Shown here in pieces: positions 26,435 through 35,592 of a DNA stretch of 64,000 nt. The position numbers were made by a program, and so were the translations under genes. The notes beneath the pieces were generated by a model. It saw only the letters and a list, made by a program, of their open reading frames with translations, was not told the DNA's origin and made no database searches. The DNA is from Hoylesella loescheii DSM 19665 = JCM 12249 = ATCC 15930 (GTDB lineage: Bacteria; Bacteroidota; Bacteroidia; Bacteroidales; Bacteroidaceae), in NCBI RefSeq assembly GCF_000378085.1, contig NZ_KB899216.1:124001-188000 (forward strand), in the 5' to 3' direction. Every line of letters starts with the position of its first letter. Within the stretch, counting starts at the first letter, position 1.

Positions 26435-26541
26435 GTTACATGTATGATGTAACACGATTACTTGTTATATGTAACATTGTTCCACATCAACTGGAACACG
26501 ATTACAGGCGACAAGTAACAGGAGTACAAAGCATCTGGATC
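26435..26541. repeat. 22-bp-phased GTTAC/GTTCC palindrome array (5 units)
   Basis: Units start at 26435, 26457, 26479, 26501 and 26523: GTTAC..GTAAC, ATTAC..GTAAC, GTTCC..GGAAC, ATTAC..GTAAC and AGTAC..GGATC. Three of the five use the GTTAC/GTAAC type, with complementary changes in both arms. No A modules flank it. The rest of the 670-bp gap 26246-26915 holds only the tRNA-Ser promoter. Confidence 0.9.
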
Positions 26542-26838
26542 ACGCCGTGAGTTCCTTTCTCTCGTAACGATATGTGTGTTAGTGGTTTGCGAGATGTATT
26601 TTTAAAGGGAACGATAGGTGTGTGGCTCAGGCTTCGGCAAAGGCATATAATCAGGTGGAAGATGCAGAAACCAACGCGCAAGACTGTTTCTCCAACTGCA
26701 AGTTTGTGACTTCTTGAACGTGGGTTAACGCCACTTGTTCCCATCGTTTAAAGTCGCAGGCAACCCGCAAGCACGCTCTGCACAACATCCTCGATAAGTG
26801 GAAGAAAAGTGGTAACAAACAAAAAAGGCACGAAAAAA

Positions 26839-26870
26839 TTTGGAACTACTGAAAAAAAGCAATACCTTTG
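26839..26870 (+). promoter_or_regulatory. tRNA-Ser/Glu promoter
   Basis: TTTG (26839-26842), a 20-bp spacer and TACCTTTG (26863-26870), 45 bp upstream of the tRNA-Ser. Confidence 0.8.
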
Positions 26871-26915
26871 CACCGCATTTAACAGCAAAGCGATTTTTAA
26901 AATATCGACGGATAA

Positions 26916-27002
26916 GGAAGTTTGGGTGAGTGGCTGAAACCACCAGTTTGCTAAACTGACGTACGGGTTACCGTACCGGGGGTTCGAATCCCCCAGCTTC
27001 CG
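26916..27002 (+). tRNA. tRNA-Ser (GCT)
   Basis: An 87-nt tRNA with a long variable arm (TACGGGTTACCGTA). Acceptor GGAAGTT/AGCTTCC, anticodon loop TTGCTAA with GCT, T-arm GGGGG-TTCGAAT-CCCCC. Confidence 0.96.
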
Positions 27003-27020
27003 CACGATTAATAATCGCAC

Positions 27021-27092
27021 GGTGGATTCATCTAACGGTTAGGATACAAGATTCTCAATCTTGGCATAGGGGTTCGATTCCCCTATCCACTA
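27021..27092 (+). tRNA. tRNA-Glu (CTC)
   Basis: A 72-nt cloverleaf. Anticodon stem CAAGA/TCTTG with loop TTCTCAA gives anticodon CTC; T-arm AGGGG-TTCGATT-CCCCT. Acceptor GGTGGAT/ATCCACT with a G-U first pair. It is 18 bp after tRNA-Ser and probably cotranscribed. Confidence 0.93.
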
Positions 27093-27097
27093 CCATC

Positions 27098-27135
27098 AAA
27101 AGGGCTTTTGCGAAACGTTCGCAAAGGCCCTTTTT
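27098..27135 (+). terminator. Terminator of the tRNA-Ser/Glu operon
   Basis: AAAGGGC plus TTTTGCGAA pair with TTCGCAAAG plus GCCCTTTTT around a 3-nt loop, followed by T residues. Confidence 0.9.
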
Positions 27136-27188
27136 GCGTTAACCAATGCTAAACCGCACAGCTGAAGCAATCTTTATGCGCATCGTTC

Positions 27189-27219
27189 TTGGACGTTTTG
27201 CCTTTTTTTTATATTTTTG
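27189..27219 (+). promoter_or_regulatory. Promoter of the MacAB-like operon
   Basis: TTG (27189-27191), a 20-bp spacer and TATTTTTG (27212-27219), about 105 bp upstream of the ATPase gene. Confidence 0.5.
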
Positions 27220-27323
27220 CCATCTATAATTTGCTATCGGTTCGCAATTTCAACATATAGAGGACGGAAAGATAAAATGTAACGAAAGTGCAACTTTCTG
27301 AGCCTTTCTAACGTCTGATAAGT

Positions 27324-28025
27324 ATGATAGAGCTAAAAGACATCAATAAAACCTATTTCGGTGCACAGCCTTTGCATGTGCTCAAAGGCATTAATCTCAC
27401 TATCGGCGATGGCGAGTTCGTTTCCATTATGGGTGCATCGGGATCGGGAAAATCCACCCTGCTGAATATTCTTGGCATTCTCGACAACTACGATACGGGT
27501 GAATATCGCCTAGGAGGAACGCTCATCAAGGACCTCTCCGAACGTCGTGCCGCCTATTATCGCAACCGCATGATTGGCTTTGTGTTCCAATCTTTTAACC
27601 TCATTGGGTTTAAAACGGCTGTCGAGAACGTAGAACTACCCTTGTTTTATCAAGGTGTGTCGCGAAAGAAACGCCACACCATGGCCATGGAATACCTGGA
27701 AAAGCTAGGTTTGGCACAATGGGCAAGCCACTATCCCAACGAGATGTCGGGTGGACAAAAGCAGCGTGTGGCTATCGCTAGGGCACTGATAACCAAGCCA
27801 CAGATAATACTTGCCGACGAACCTACGGGTGCACTCGACTCTAAAACCAGCGTTGAGGTGATGCAACTGATAACCAGCTTGAACCGAGACGAGGGCATAA
27901 CGACCGTGGTTGTTACTCACGACCCTGGCGTGGCCGAACAAACCGACAGGCTGATAAGGATTAAAGACGGACTGATTGTTGACGAAGGAGAAAACAAAAA
28001 GCCCCAAACACACCTGCACATATAA
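27324..28025 (+). CDS. ABC transporter ATPase, MacB/LolD type
   Basis: Encodes 233 residues. Walker A GASGSGKST (about residues 36-44), Q-loop FQSFNLIG, signature SGGQKQRVAIARAL (about 139-152) and Walker B ILADEPTGALD are all intact. The short single-domain form and the AVENVELPL segment are typical of the MacB/LolD/FtsE class that works with mechanotransmission permeases rather than classical importers. It is the first of a five-gene colinear group with two permeases, an adaptor and a peptidase. Confidence 0.93.
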   Translation: MIELKDINKTYFGAQPLHVLKGINLTIGDGEFVSIMGASGSGKSTLLNILGILDNYDTGEYRLGGTLIKDLSERRAAYYRNRMIGFVFQSFNLIGFKTAVENVELPLFYQGVSRKKRHTMAMEYLEKLGLAQWASHYPNEMSGGQKQRVAIARALITKPQIILADEPTGALDSKTSVEVMQLITSLNRDEGITTVVVTHDPGVAEQTDRLIRIKDGLIVDEGENKKPQTHLHI

Positions 28026-28050
28026 CCATACTTAACCGCAAGAAGTAATT

Positions 28051-29313
28051 ATGTACACGCTCATAGCCGAAATATGGTCGACCACTCGACGCAACAAGCT
28101 GCGCACGGCACTCACGGGTTTTGCCGTGGCATGGGGCATATTTATGCTGATATGCTTATTGGGCGCAGGTAACGGACTTATCAATGCCGTCACACAAAAC
28201 ATGGACATCTTTCTTGATACCTCGATGATGGTAGAAGGCGGATTGACTAGCAAGGAATATAATGGCCTGCCAAAAGACCGCTCAATCACTTTGAACGACC
28301 AGGACATAAACACAACACAAAACCAATTTAAAGAGAACATCGAGACCGTTGGCGCAGAAATAGAATTGGGCGAACAAACCATCACGCTGGGTGACAAATT
28401 CGAAACGGCATCGCTAACGGGCGTTTATCCCAACGAAATAGAGATTAACAAGCGTAAGATGCTCTGTGGAAGGTTTATCAATCAAACTGATTTGGAGGAG
28501 CAACGCAAGGTTTTGGTGATTAGCAAAAGTCGTGCAGAGGGCCTGATGCCTGACAATTGGCAAGGTGTTGTGGGGAAAAACGTAACCATGGGCGGGCTAG
28601 CCTTCCTCGTTGTAGGTATCTATTCCGACGATGAGAGTATGTTCCGCAACAACTCGTACGCACCATTTACCACCATGCGCACCATATATAATAAGGGCGA
28701 CAAGACGGGAAACATTATCTTTAGCTTTAAGGGGCTAGACACCCAAGCAGCTAACAATGCCTTCGAAGAGAGTTATCGCCGAAAGCTTAATGCTCACCAC
28801 GATGTCGCGCCAGATGATGAGAAGGGCATTTGGATATGGAACAGGTTTACAGATAGCATGCAGATGAATACTGGAGCGGCAATTATACGCACCGCCCTCT
28901 GGATTGTGGGCATCTTTACGTTGCTTAGTGGCATTGTAGGCGTTAGCAACATTATGCTCATCACCGTAAAAGAGCGCACTCGTGAGTTTGGCATACGCAA
29001 GGCCATCGGTGCAACGCCGTGGTCGATATTAAAGCTCATCATCACCGAGAGTGTAATTGTCACCCTCTTCTTTGGCTATATTGGCATGATGCTTGGCATC
29101 GGCGCGAACCTCTATATGGATGCAACCATCGGCAACTCCTCTGTAGACACGGGCGTGTTCCAACAAAAAATGTTCGTCAATCCTACTGTGGGCTTTGCTG
29201 TCTGCGTGCAAGCCACCCTACTTATTGTTATCGCTGGCACCATTGCAGGACTTATTCCAGCGCGCAAAGCTGCCAAGACTCGACCCATAGAGGCACTGAA
29301 CGCGATGGACTAA
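28051..29313 (+). CDS. MacB-like ABC permease 1
   Basis: Encodes 420 residues. An N-terminal membrane segment (about residues 17-40) precedes a large periplasmic MacB_PCD-type domain (about 45-275), followed by three C-terminal membrane segments with the FtsX signature (VSNIMLITVKERTREFGIRKAIGAT, about 298-322). It is one half of a heterodimeric mechanotransmission permease. The gene starts 25 bp after the ATPase gene. Confidence 0.9.
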   Translation: MYTLIAEIWSTTRRNKLRTALTGFAVAWGIFMLICLLGAGNGLINAVTQNMDIFLDTSMMVEGGLTSKEYNGLPKDRSITLNDQDINTTQNQFKENIETVGAEIELGEQTITLGDKFETASLTGVYPNEIEINKRKMLCGRFINQTDLEEQRKVLVISKSRAEGLMPDNWQGVVGKNVTMGGLAFLVVGIYSDDESMFRNNSYAPFTTMRTIYNKGDKTGNIIFSFKGLDTQAANNAFEESYRRKLNAHHDVAPDDEKGIWIWNRFTDSMQMNTGAAIIRTALWIVGIFTLLSGIVGVSNIMLITVKERTREFGIRKAIGATPWSILKLIITESVIVTLFFGYIGMMLGIGANLYMDATIGNSSVDTGVFQQKMFVNPTVGFAVCVQATLLIVIAGTIAGLIPARKAAKTRPIEALNAMD

Positions 29314-29397
29314 CAGGACGGAACGACCTGACGAAATGAGGAAAGAAGAAACGAAATGGCAGGAAGAAGAACGGCAAAAAAACCGCGCAACCTGTTT

Positions 29398-29472
29398 TCT
29401 CCCAACCTCATAAGTCCATAAAACGCCACTTCCGGGCTCATAAACTTATAAACTCACAACCTCACCACCTCA
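29398..29472. repeat. 8-bp-phased TAAACTCA array
   Basis: Between the two permease genes, units related to TCATAAAC/TTATAAAC/TCACAACC/TCACCACC repeat every 8 bp up to the start of permease 2. This is the reverse complement of the TGAGTTTA family at 24403. Confidence 0.65.
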
Positions 29473-29479
29473 TATAAAA

Positions 29480-30721
29480 ATGATAGATTTCGACAGATAT
29501 AAAGAAATACTCGACACTCTGACGCGCAATAAGACGCGAAGCTTCCTTACGGGCTTCGGTGTTTTCTGGGGCATTTTTATGCTCGTGGCACTGTTAGGTG
29601 GTGGTAAAGGAGTGCATGAATTGCTGTCGGCCACATTCAAAGGCTTTGCAAACAACTCGGGTATGTTCTTTGCCATGAAAACAACTAAGCCTTACGAGGG
29701 GCTAAAAAAAGGTCGGAGCTGGAGCATGTCGTATAAAGACTTGGAGCGAGTGCGCCAACAAGTGCCCGAGGTAGAGATGGTTACGCCCCTGATTAGCAGA
29801 TGGGGATCTACCGCCGTGTATGAAGACAAGAAAGCATCGTGTGTTTTTAAGGGACTAGAACAGAGCTATCAGGGCATCGAAGCGCCCGACATCTATTACG
29901 GACGTTATCTTAACGACATAGATAACCTTCAAAAACGCAAGGTGTGCATCATTGGAAAGCAGGTGTATAAGACCCTTTTCCCGAAGGGCGGAAACCCTTG
30001 TGGCAAGGATATTCGCGTTGGATCGGTGTTCTTTAAGATTGTGGGGGTGGATTATAGTCCTGGTAAGATCAACATTAACGGTAGTGCACAAGAGTCTGTT
30101 GTTGTGCCGATAAATGTGATGCGCGATGCATTCGCCATGGGCGACACCATTCACTTGTTGTGTTTTACAGCCCATAAGGGTTATAAAGTGAGCGAAGTTG
30201 CACCCAAGATACGTGCTGTGGTGACGCGTGCACACCATGTAGACCCTACCGACGAAAAGGCTTTGCCTTCCTTTAATATGGAGGCGCTCTTCGGTATGAT
30301 GGATAATTTGTTTAACGGGGTTGACTTCTTGGCATGGCTGGTGGGCATTGGTACGCTGCTGGCAGGGGCCATTGGCGTGAGCAACATTATGATGGTGACG
30401 GTGAAAGAACGCACCACCGAGATAGGAATAAGGCGTGCCATCGGTGCAACAGCACGTAATATCCTCACGCAGATCATTGCCGAGAGCATTACGCTTATCA
30501 GTGTCGCGGGCATGTCGGGCATCGTTTTCACGGTAATGATATTACAACTGGCCGAAATGGCGAGTACCACCGACGGTGTCGTGAATACCCATTATCAGAT
30601 TAGTTTCACCACGGCAGTGGGTGCAGTTGTGTTTCTTTGTGCGCTTGGAGTGCTCGCCGGACTTGCACCGGCACTGCGAGCCATGAACATTAAGCCTGTG
30701 GACGCCATGCGCGACGAATGA
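29480..30721 (+). CDS. MacB-like ABC permease 2
   Basis: Encodes 413 residues with the same layout as permease 1: one membrane segment at about residues 19-42, a periplasmic domain, and three C-terminal segments with VSNIMMVTVKERTTEIGIRRAIGAT near residue 296. The two permeases share the FtsX core but differ in the periplasmic domain, as expected of a heterodimer. It is separated from the first by a repeat-bearing 166-bp gap, which may hold a secondary control point. Confidence 0.9.
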   Translation: MIDFDRYKEILDTLTRNKTRSFLTGFGVFWGIFMLVALLGGGKGVHELLSATFKGFANNSGMFFAMKTTKPYEGLKKGRSWSMSYKDLERVRQQVPEVEMVTPLISRWGSTAVYEDKKASCVFKGLEQSYQGIEAPDIYYGRYLNDIDNLQKRKVCIIGKQVYKTLFPKGGNPCGKDIRVGSVFFKIVGVDYSPGKININGSAQESVVVPINVMRDAFAMGDTIHLLCFTAHKGYKVSEVAPKIRAVVTRAHHVDPTDEKALPSFNMEALFGMMDNLFNGVDFLAWLVGIGTLLAGAIGVSNIMMVTVKERTTEIGIRRAIGATARNILTQIIAESITLISVAGMSGIVFTVMILQLAEMASTTDGVVNTHYQISFTTAVGAVVFLCALGVLAGLAPALRAMNIKPVDAMRDE

Positions 30722-30846
30722 CAAATGCGCAATCTGCGCCAACAAAACCATATAGAAATAAAAATAACAAGACATAATACATTAACAAAGGAGACCCCGA
30801 AAACAACGCCATCGCACCACGAAAGGCTAACAAGGGGAATGACGTT

Positions 30847-31986
30847 ATGAAGAAGAAAATCATTGTGGCAGTGCTTATAGCTCTCGTGTTTATAGGTACA
30901 TTTGTGTTTCTTTGGGCCAAATCGCAGCCCCAACCCGAGCAATACACCGAACTGACGGCCACTGTAAAGGACCTGAAAAAGACCACGGTTATTACTGGGC
31001 GCATTGAACCGCGCAACGAGGTGAACGTGAAACCGCAGATATCGGGTATCATCACCGAGATTATGAAAGAAGCGGGGCAACCCATACAAGCGGGCGAAGT
31101 GATTGCCAAAGTGAAGGTGATACCCGACATGGGACAGCTTAGCGGTGCACAGGCGCGGGTTAGGCTGGCTAACATTAACCTGGAACAAGCCAAGGCCGAG
31201 TACGAAAGGGAGAAGACATTGTATGATAAGGGACTGGTGGCAGCACAAGAATACGAGAAGGTAAGGCAAGTTTACCAGCAGGCCAAAGAAGAACTGTCGG
31301 CCGCCGACGATAACTTGCAGGTGGTGCGCGACGGTGTTTCGAAGAGCAACGCCAAGGCTAGCTCTACGCTGATACGCTCTACCATCACGGGAATTATACT
31401 CGATATCCCTGTGAAAGTGGGTAATTCGGTTATCCTTAGCAACACATTTAACGACGGAACAACCATTGCCAGCGTGGCCAACATGAACGACCTTATCTTT
31501 AAAGGTAATATCGACGAAACCGAAGTGGGACATGTGAAGCCTGGAATGAACATGAAAATAACCATCGGAGCATTGCAAAACCTGAACTTTACGGCCTCGT
31601 TAGAATACATTTCGCCAAAGGCGGTGGAGTCTAATGGTGCTAACCAATTCGAGATTAAGGCTGCCGTGCATGTGGATAAGGCAACAAGCATACGTAGTGG
31701 ATATAGCGCCAACGCCGAGATTGTTTTGCAAGCGGCCAACAATGCACTTACCGTGCCCGAAAGCGCCATTGAGTTTAGCGGCAAAGACACATACGTTTAC
31801 ATTCCCAAAGGTGAAGGAAAGGAACTTACTTATGAGCGTAGGAAGGTGAAGACGGGGCTTAGCGATGGTATCGACATTCAAATTTTGAGTGGCCTGAAAG
31901 CAGGCGATAAGGTTCGCGGACCGAAGGTTGTTGGCGCAACAGAAGCTAAGAATGATGATAAACAAGACTCGAAAAGACATTACTAA
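30847..31986 (+). CDS. MacA-like membrane-fusion adaptor
   Basis: Encodes 379 residues. A signal-anchor (about residues 4-23) is followed by a lipoyl half-motif (GRIEPRNEVNVKPQISGII, about 52-70), a helical hairpin (about 95-165), the second lipoyl half (SSTLIRSTITGIIL) and beta-barrel domains. HlyD/RND-type adaptors link the inner-membrane transporter to an outer-membrane duct; no TolC gene is present here. It lies in order after two permeases, so the system is a MacAB-like exporter of an unknown substrate. Confidence 0.9.
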   Translation: MKKKIIVAVLIALVFIGTFVFLWAKSQPQPEQYTELTATVKDLKKTTVITGRIEPRNEVNVKPQISGIITEIMKEAGQPIQAGEVIAKVKVIPDMGQLSGAQARVRLANINLEQAKAEYEREKTLYDKGLVAAQEYEKVRQVYQQAKEELSAADDNLQVVRDGVSKSNAKASSTLIRSTITGIILDIPVKVGNSVILSNTFNDGTTIASVANMNDLIFKGNIDETEVGHVKPGMNMKITIGALQNLNFTASLEYISPKAVESNGANQFEIKAAVHVDKATSIRSGYSANAEIVLQAANNALTVPESAIEFSGKDTYVYIPKGEGKELTYERRKVKTGLSDGIDIQILSGLKAGDKVRGPKVVGATEAKNDDKQDSKRHY

Positions 31987-31987
31987 C

Positions 31988-34444
31988 ATGAATACGCTTA
32001 AACAATCACTACTTTTTGCAGCTTGCGCGATGGTCTGCATAACTGTATCTGCTAACGATGTGGATGTGAAAACTTTTCGTTATGCAGGGCCTTTCGACCT
32101 GCCTGCACCCATATTGGTGGATAGTGTTGACGCGCAACAAAAGACATTCGCCACCGAAACGCTGCTCAACACGCCCCTGCATCTGAGCTTGGCGCAGCAA
32201 GGACGTATCGTAAACACGGGCAACGTACCGTCGTCAGCCAGCCCTTATGCCCTACACCTGTTGCAATTTAACATTCAGAATGCTGCCTATCGCAAGGTGG
32301 GTATCGAGCTGAAAGGGCTGAAACACTACCAAGTGTATGTAGATAACAAGCTGGTTTCTCCGTCAGACGTTACCCTGCAACCGCAAACCCACAACGTGGT
32401 GATAAAATACTTGAGTCAGAAAGACTCTACGTACAATCTCTCCGTGCGGCTAACCAACATCGGCGACAGTCTTACTGTGAGCACCGATGCACGCCGAACG
32501 CTCACGTTGAGCGACATCCAAAACGGCCTGCAATATTATCGTATAGGCTTATCGGCCAACGGACGCTACCTCATCACCAATTATTACGACGTGATGGATG
32601 GCGGATATACCCGCTATTCGTGGCGACTTACCGACCTGAAAACGGGTACTATCATGCGAGAGACAGACGAAGCGATGAGTTGGATACCTGGAACGAACCG
32701 CTTTTACACCATCCGCAAGGGGCGAGATGGTCGCGACATCATCGCTACTGACCCGTTAACGGGGCGCGAACAACCACTGGCTACGGGCATCGGAGAAGGA
32801 AATATCACGCTTGCACCCAATGGCGAGTACCTGGTACTAAGCACTTCGCAAGAAGGACCTAAGGAAGATGCCGACATCTACGAAATCACTCAGCCCGAAG
32901 ACAGGCAACCTGGCTGGCGAACACGATGGAATTTGTCGCTGGTAGACTTGAAAACGGGACTGACTAGGCCGCTTACGTTCGGCTATCACAATGTGTCGCT
33001 CGAAGATATATCGGCAGACGGTCGCTATATATTATATATGGTGTCGCGCAGCAGATTGGAAAAGCGACCCACAACGGTGTCTTCGCTTTACAAGTTAGAC
33101 GTGAAAACGATGCAAGCCACATGTGTAGCCCACGACGAGGGCTTTCTGTCTGAGGCGCGCTTCTCGCCCGATGCATCGTCGCTTTTGGTTAAAGCCACCG
33201 CCGAAGCGTTTAATGGAGTGGGTAAGAATGTGCCCGAAGGCAGTACGCCAAACATGTACGACTACCAACTCTTTACCCTGAATGTGGCCAACAAGACCGT
33301 TACGCCACTCACAAAGACCTTCAATCCCAGTGTTGAAGATTTTTCGTGGAACCCACGCGACGGACAAATCTACTTCACGGCATTGGATAAAGACCAACAA
33401 AAACTTTTCCGCTTGAACCCCAAGACCAGCAAGTTTACCCGCTTCGATATGCCCGAAGACTATGTTACAAGGCTTGCTTTTGCCCGCAATGCACCGGTGG
33501 CTGTGTGGTATGGAGAAAGCGCATCCAATTCGGATAGGCTCTACACGCTCAATTTGGATAATGGAAAGAATACCCTGCTTGAAGACTTGAGCAAGCTGAA
33601 ACTAAAAGATGTGGACCTAGGAACATGCACGCCATGGAACTTCGTGTCGTCTCGTGGTGACACCATTTCGGGTCGTTGCTACCTGCCCCCACACTTCGAT
33701 CCCAACAAGAAATACCCCATGATCGTGAATTATTATGGTGGATGTTCGCCCGTGAGCGTTTATTTCGAAAGCCGTTACCCATTGCACCTCTACGCTGCGC
33801 AAGGTTATGTGGTGTATTTGGTTAATCCCAGCGGCGCGGCAGGTTTCGGTCAGACGCACGCTTCACGTCATGTCAACACTGCGGGCAAAGGTGTGGCTGA
33901 AGATATTATCGAAGGAACCAAGGCGTTTCTTAAAGCCCACCCCTACGTAGACCCCAAACGCGTGGGTTGTATCGGTGCATCCTATGGTGGATTTATGACC
34001 CAATACCTGCAAACTCAAACGGATATTTTCGCTGCCGCCATATCTCACGCAGGTATAAGTGACCACACCAGCTATTGGGGAGAAGGCTATTGGGGATATA
34101 GTTACAGCGAGGTGTCGATGGCAAACAGCTATCCTTGGACGCGCAAAGATCTCTACGTAGACCAGAGTCCACTATATAACGCCGACAAGATACATACCCC
34201 CTTGCTCTTCCTTCATGGCAATGCCGACACCAACGTACCCATCGGCGAGAGCATTCAGATGTTCACGGCCTTGAAATTGCTGGGACGACCCACGGCCTTT
34301 GTTGTGGTAAACGGTGAGAACCACACCATTATGGACTACCAAAAGCGCATCAAATGGCAAAACACCATTTTCGCATGGTTCGCCCGCTACTTGCAAAACA
34401 ACCCCTCATGGTGGCAAGCACTCTATCCAGATAAGAAGCTATAA
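31988..34444 (+). CDS. S9 family peptidase (DPP4/acylaminoacyl-peptidase type), secreted
   Basis: Encodes 818 residues with a signal peptide (about residues 1-21, ending SAN). An N-terminal beta-propeller precedes an alpha/beta-hydrolase domain from about residue 570. Catalytic residues are visible: the nucleophile in GASYGG near residue 664, Asp in HGNADTNVP near 746 and His in NGENHTI near 778. The family releases dipeptides or acylated residues from peptides in the periplasm. The start is 2 bp after the adaptor's stop, so it is tightly coupled to the exporter operon. An upstream in-frame codon at 31928 lies inside the adaptor gene and lacks a signal peptide. Confidence 0.92.
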   Translation: MNTLKQSLLFAACAMVCITVSANDVDVKTFRYAGPFDLPAPILVDSVDAQQKTFATETLLNTPLHLSLAQQGRIVNTGNVPSSASPYALHLLQFNIQNAAYRKVGIELKGLKHYQVYVDNKLVSPSDVTLQPQTHNVVIKYLSQKDSTYNLSVRLTNIGDSLTVSTDARRTLTLSDIQNGLQYYRIGLSANGRYLITNYYDVMDGGYTRYSWRLTDLKTGTIMRETDEAMSWIPGTNRFYTIRKGRDGRDIIATDPLTGREQPLATGIGEGNITLAPNGEYLVLSTSQEGPKEDADIYEITQPEDRQPGWRTRWNLSLVDLKTGLTRPLTFGYHNVSLEDISADGRYILYMVSRSRLEKRPTTVSSLYKLDVKTMQATCVAHDEGFLSEARFSPDASSLLVKATAEAFNGVGKNVPEGSTPNMYDYQLFTLNVANKTVTPLTKTFNPSVEDFSWNPRDGQIYFTALDKDQQKLFRLNPKTSKFTRFDMPEDYVTRLAFARNAPVAVWYGESASNSDRLYTLNLDNGKNTLLEDLSKLKLKDVDLGTCTPWNFVSSRGDTISGRCYLPPHFDPNKKYPMIVNYYGGCSPVSVYFESRYPLHLYAAQGYVVYLVNPSGAAGFGQTHASRHVNTAGKGVAEDIIEGTKAFLKAHPYVDPKRVGCIGASYGGFMTQYLQTQTDIFAAAISHAGISDHTSYWGEGYWGYSYSEVSMANSYPWTRKDLYVDQSPLYNADKIHTPLLFLHGNADTNVPIGESIQMFTALKLLGRPTAFVVVNGENHTIMDYQKRIKWQNTIFAWFARYLQNNPSWWQALYPDKKL

Positions 34445-34462
34445 CATACCCCCAATATAGTG

Positions 34463-34502
34463 AAATCGGGTTAAGTCTAAAGCATTGGACTTAACCCGAT
34501 TT
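34463..34502 (+). terminator. Terminator of the exporter-peptidase operon
   Basis: A 15-bp perfect stem (AAATCGGGTTAAGTC and its complement) with a 10-nt loop, followed by TTTGTTTT. Confidence 0.92.
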
Positions 34503-34729
34503 TGTTTTGGCGACCTGACCTTAGCCATTTAAAGTTTGAAATGCGAAAAGATGACTATCTAAGTTGAAAATATGAACAAGTTAAAATCTCATCGTAAAGG
34601 GTAATATAGTTCGCATAATAAACAATAATTATTCCTAAAAGACAAGTCCTCTTCCCAGTATTATCAGGCTATCGCACGATGAAACAGCCACTTACGACTG
34701 TTTAAAACTGTAAAAGGGGTTTATCCTTC

Positions 34730-34772
34730 TGTGTTCGAACACACGGGTATAAACATCCTTATTTATAAGGAT
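34730..34772. promoter_or_regulatory. Two palindromes upstream of nrfH
   Basis: TGTGTTCGAACACA (34730-34743) is a perfect 14-bp palindrome and ATCCTTA-TTTA-TAAGGAT (34755-34772) is a 7-bp inverted repeat. They lie about 110-150 bp upstream of the nrfH -7 box and could be regulator sites for the nitrite respiration operon. The rest of 34504-34878 shows nothing else. Confidence 0.45.
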
Positions 34773-34878
34773 TTGCACGTTAAAAATAGTTTAGAATCCG
34801 CCTCTTAAAACATGCTAAACTTGCTGTTAGGCGCGAAAATTCATGGTGTCTGTTTAGACTGCGTTGTGCTTTATTTGC

Positions 34879-34886
34879 TATATTTG
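34879..34886 (+). promoter_or_regulatory. nrfH -7 box
   Basis: TATATTTG, 21 bp upstream of the nrfH ATG at 34908. Confidence 0.6.
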
Positions 34887-34907
34887 CGAAAAGAAAATAT
34901 AGCGAAC

Positions 34908-35510
34908 ATGATAAAGGACAAGCTAAAATCTATCTTATCGGCATTCAGCTATCGCCAAAAGGTGTTCCTTTTGGTGACGGGAGGATTGGTTGTAGGCCTA
35001 GGAGGGCTTTTCATGTACCTTCTTAGAATGCACACCTACCTCACCGATGACCCTTCGGCATGCGTAAACTGTCATATCATGACACCTTATTACGCCACGT
35101 GGATGCACTCCTCGCATGGTCGCGACGCCACGTGTAACGACTGCCACGTGCCACACAACAACATCTTCGCCAAATATTACTTCAAGGCGAAAGACGGAAT
35201 GAACCATGTTCGCAAGTTCGTTACGTTTAATGAGCGACAGGCAATAACCGCCGAAGACGCCAGTGCAGGTGTGATTATGGATAACTGCATACGCTGCCAC
35301 ACACAGCTCAACCAAGAATTCGTGCGCTCAGGGCGTATCAATTACATGATGGCAAAGCGTGGAGAAGGCATGGCTTGTTGGGATTGCCACCGCGACGTGC
35401 CACATGGCGGAATGAATTCCCTATCTTCTACACCCAATGCACAAGTTCCTTTACCCGATTCGCCCGTGCCAGATTGGCTTCAAGGCATGCTCGGAAAGAA
35501 AGGCAAGTAA
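34908..35510 (+). CDS. nrfH: Cytochrome c nitrite reductase small subunit NrfH
   Basis: Encodes 200 residues. NrfH is the membrane-bound tetraheme quinol dehydrogenase that feeds electrons to NrfA. One N-terminal membrane anchor (about residues 17-37) and four CxxCH heme sites are seen: CVNCH, CNDCH, CIRCH and CWDCH. The start at 34908 gives the standard anchor; the in-frame codon at 34812 lies upstream of the promoter box. The nrfA gene follows 82 bp downstream. Confidence 0.95.
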   Translation: MIKDKLKSILSAFSYRQKVFLLVTGGLVVGLGGLFMYLLRMHTYLTDDPSACVNCHIMTPYYATWMHSSHGRDATCNDCHVPHNNIFAKYYFKAKDGMNHVRKFVTFNERQAITAEDASAGVIMDNCIRCHTQLNQEFVRSGRINYMMAKRGEGMACWDCHRDVPHGGMNSLSSTPNAQVPLPDSPVPDWLQGMLGKKGK

Positions 35511-35592
35511 CCCTAGCACGCATATTCGAGACACCCCGCCAATACGCGCGAGGGTAAACATTATGAAACCCGAAACTAAAAACTATTAAGAT

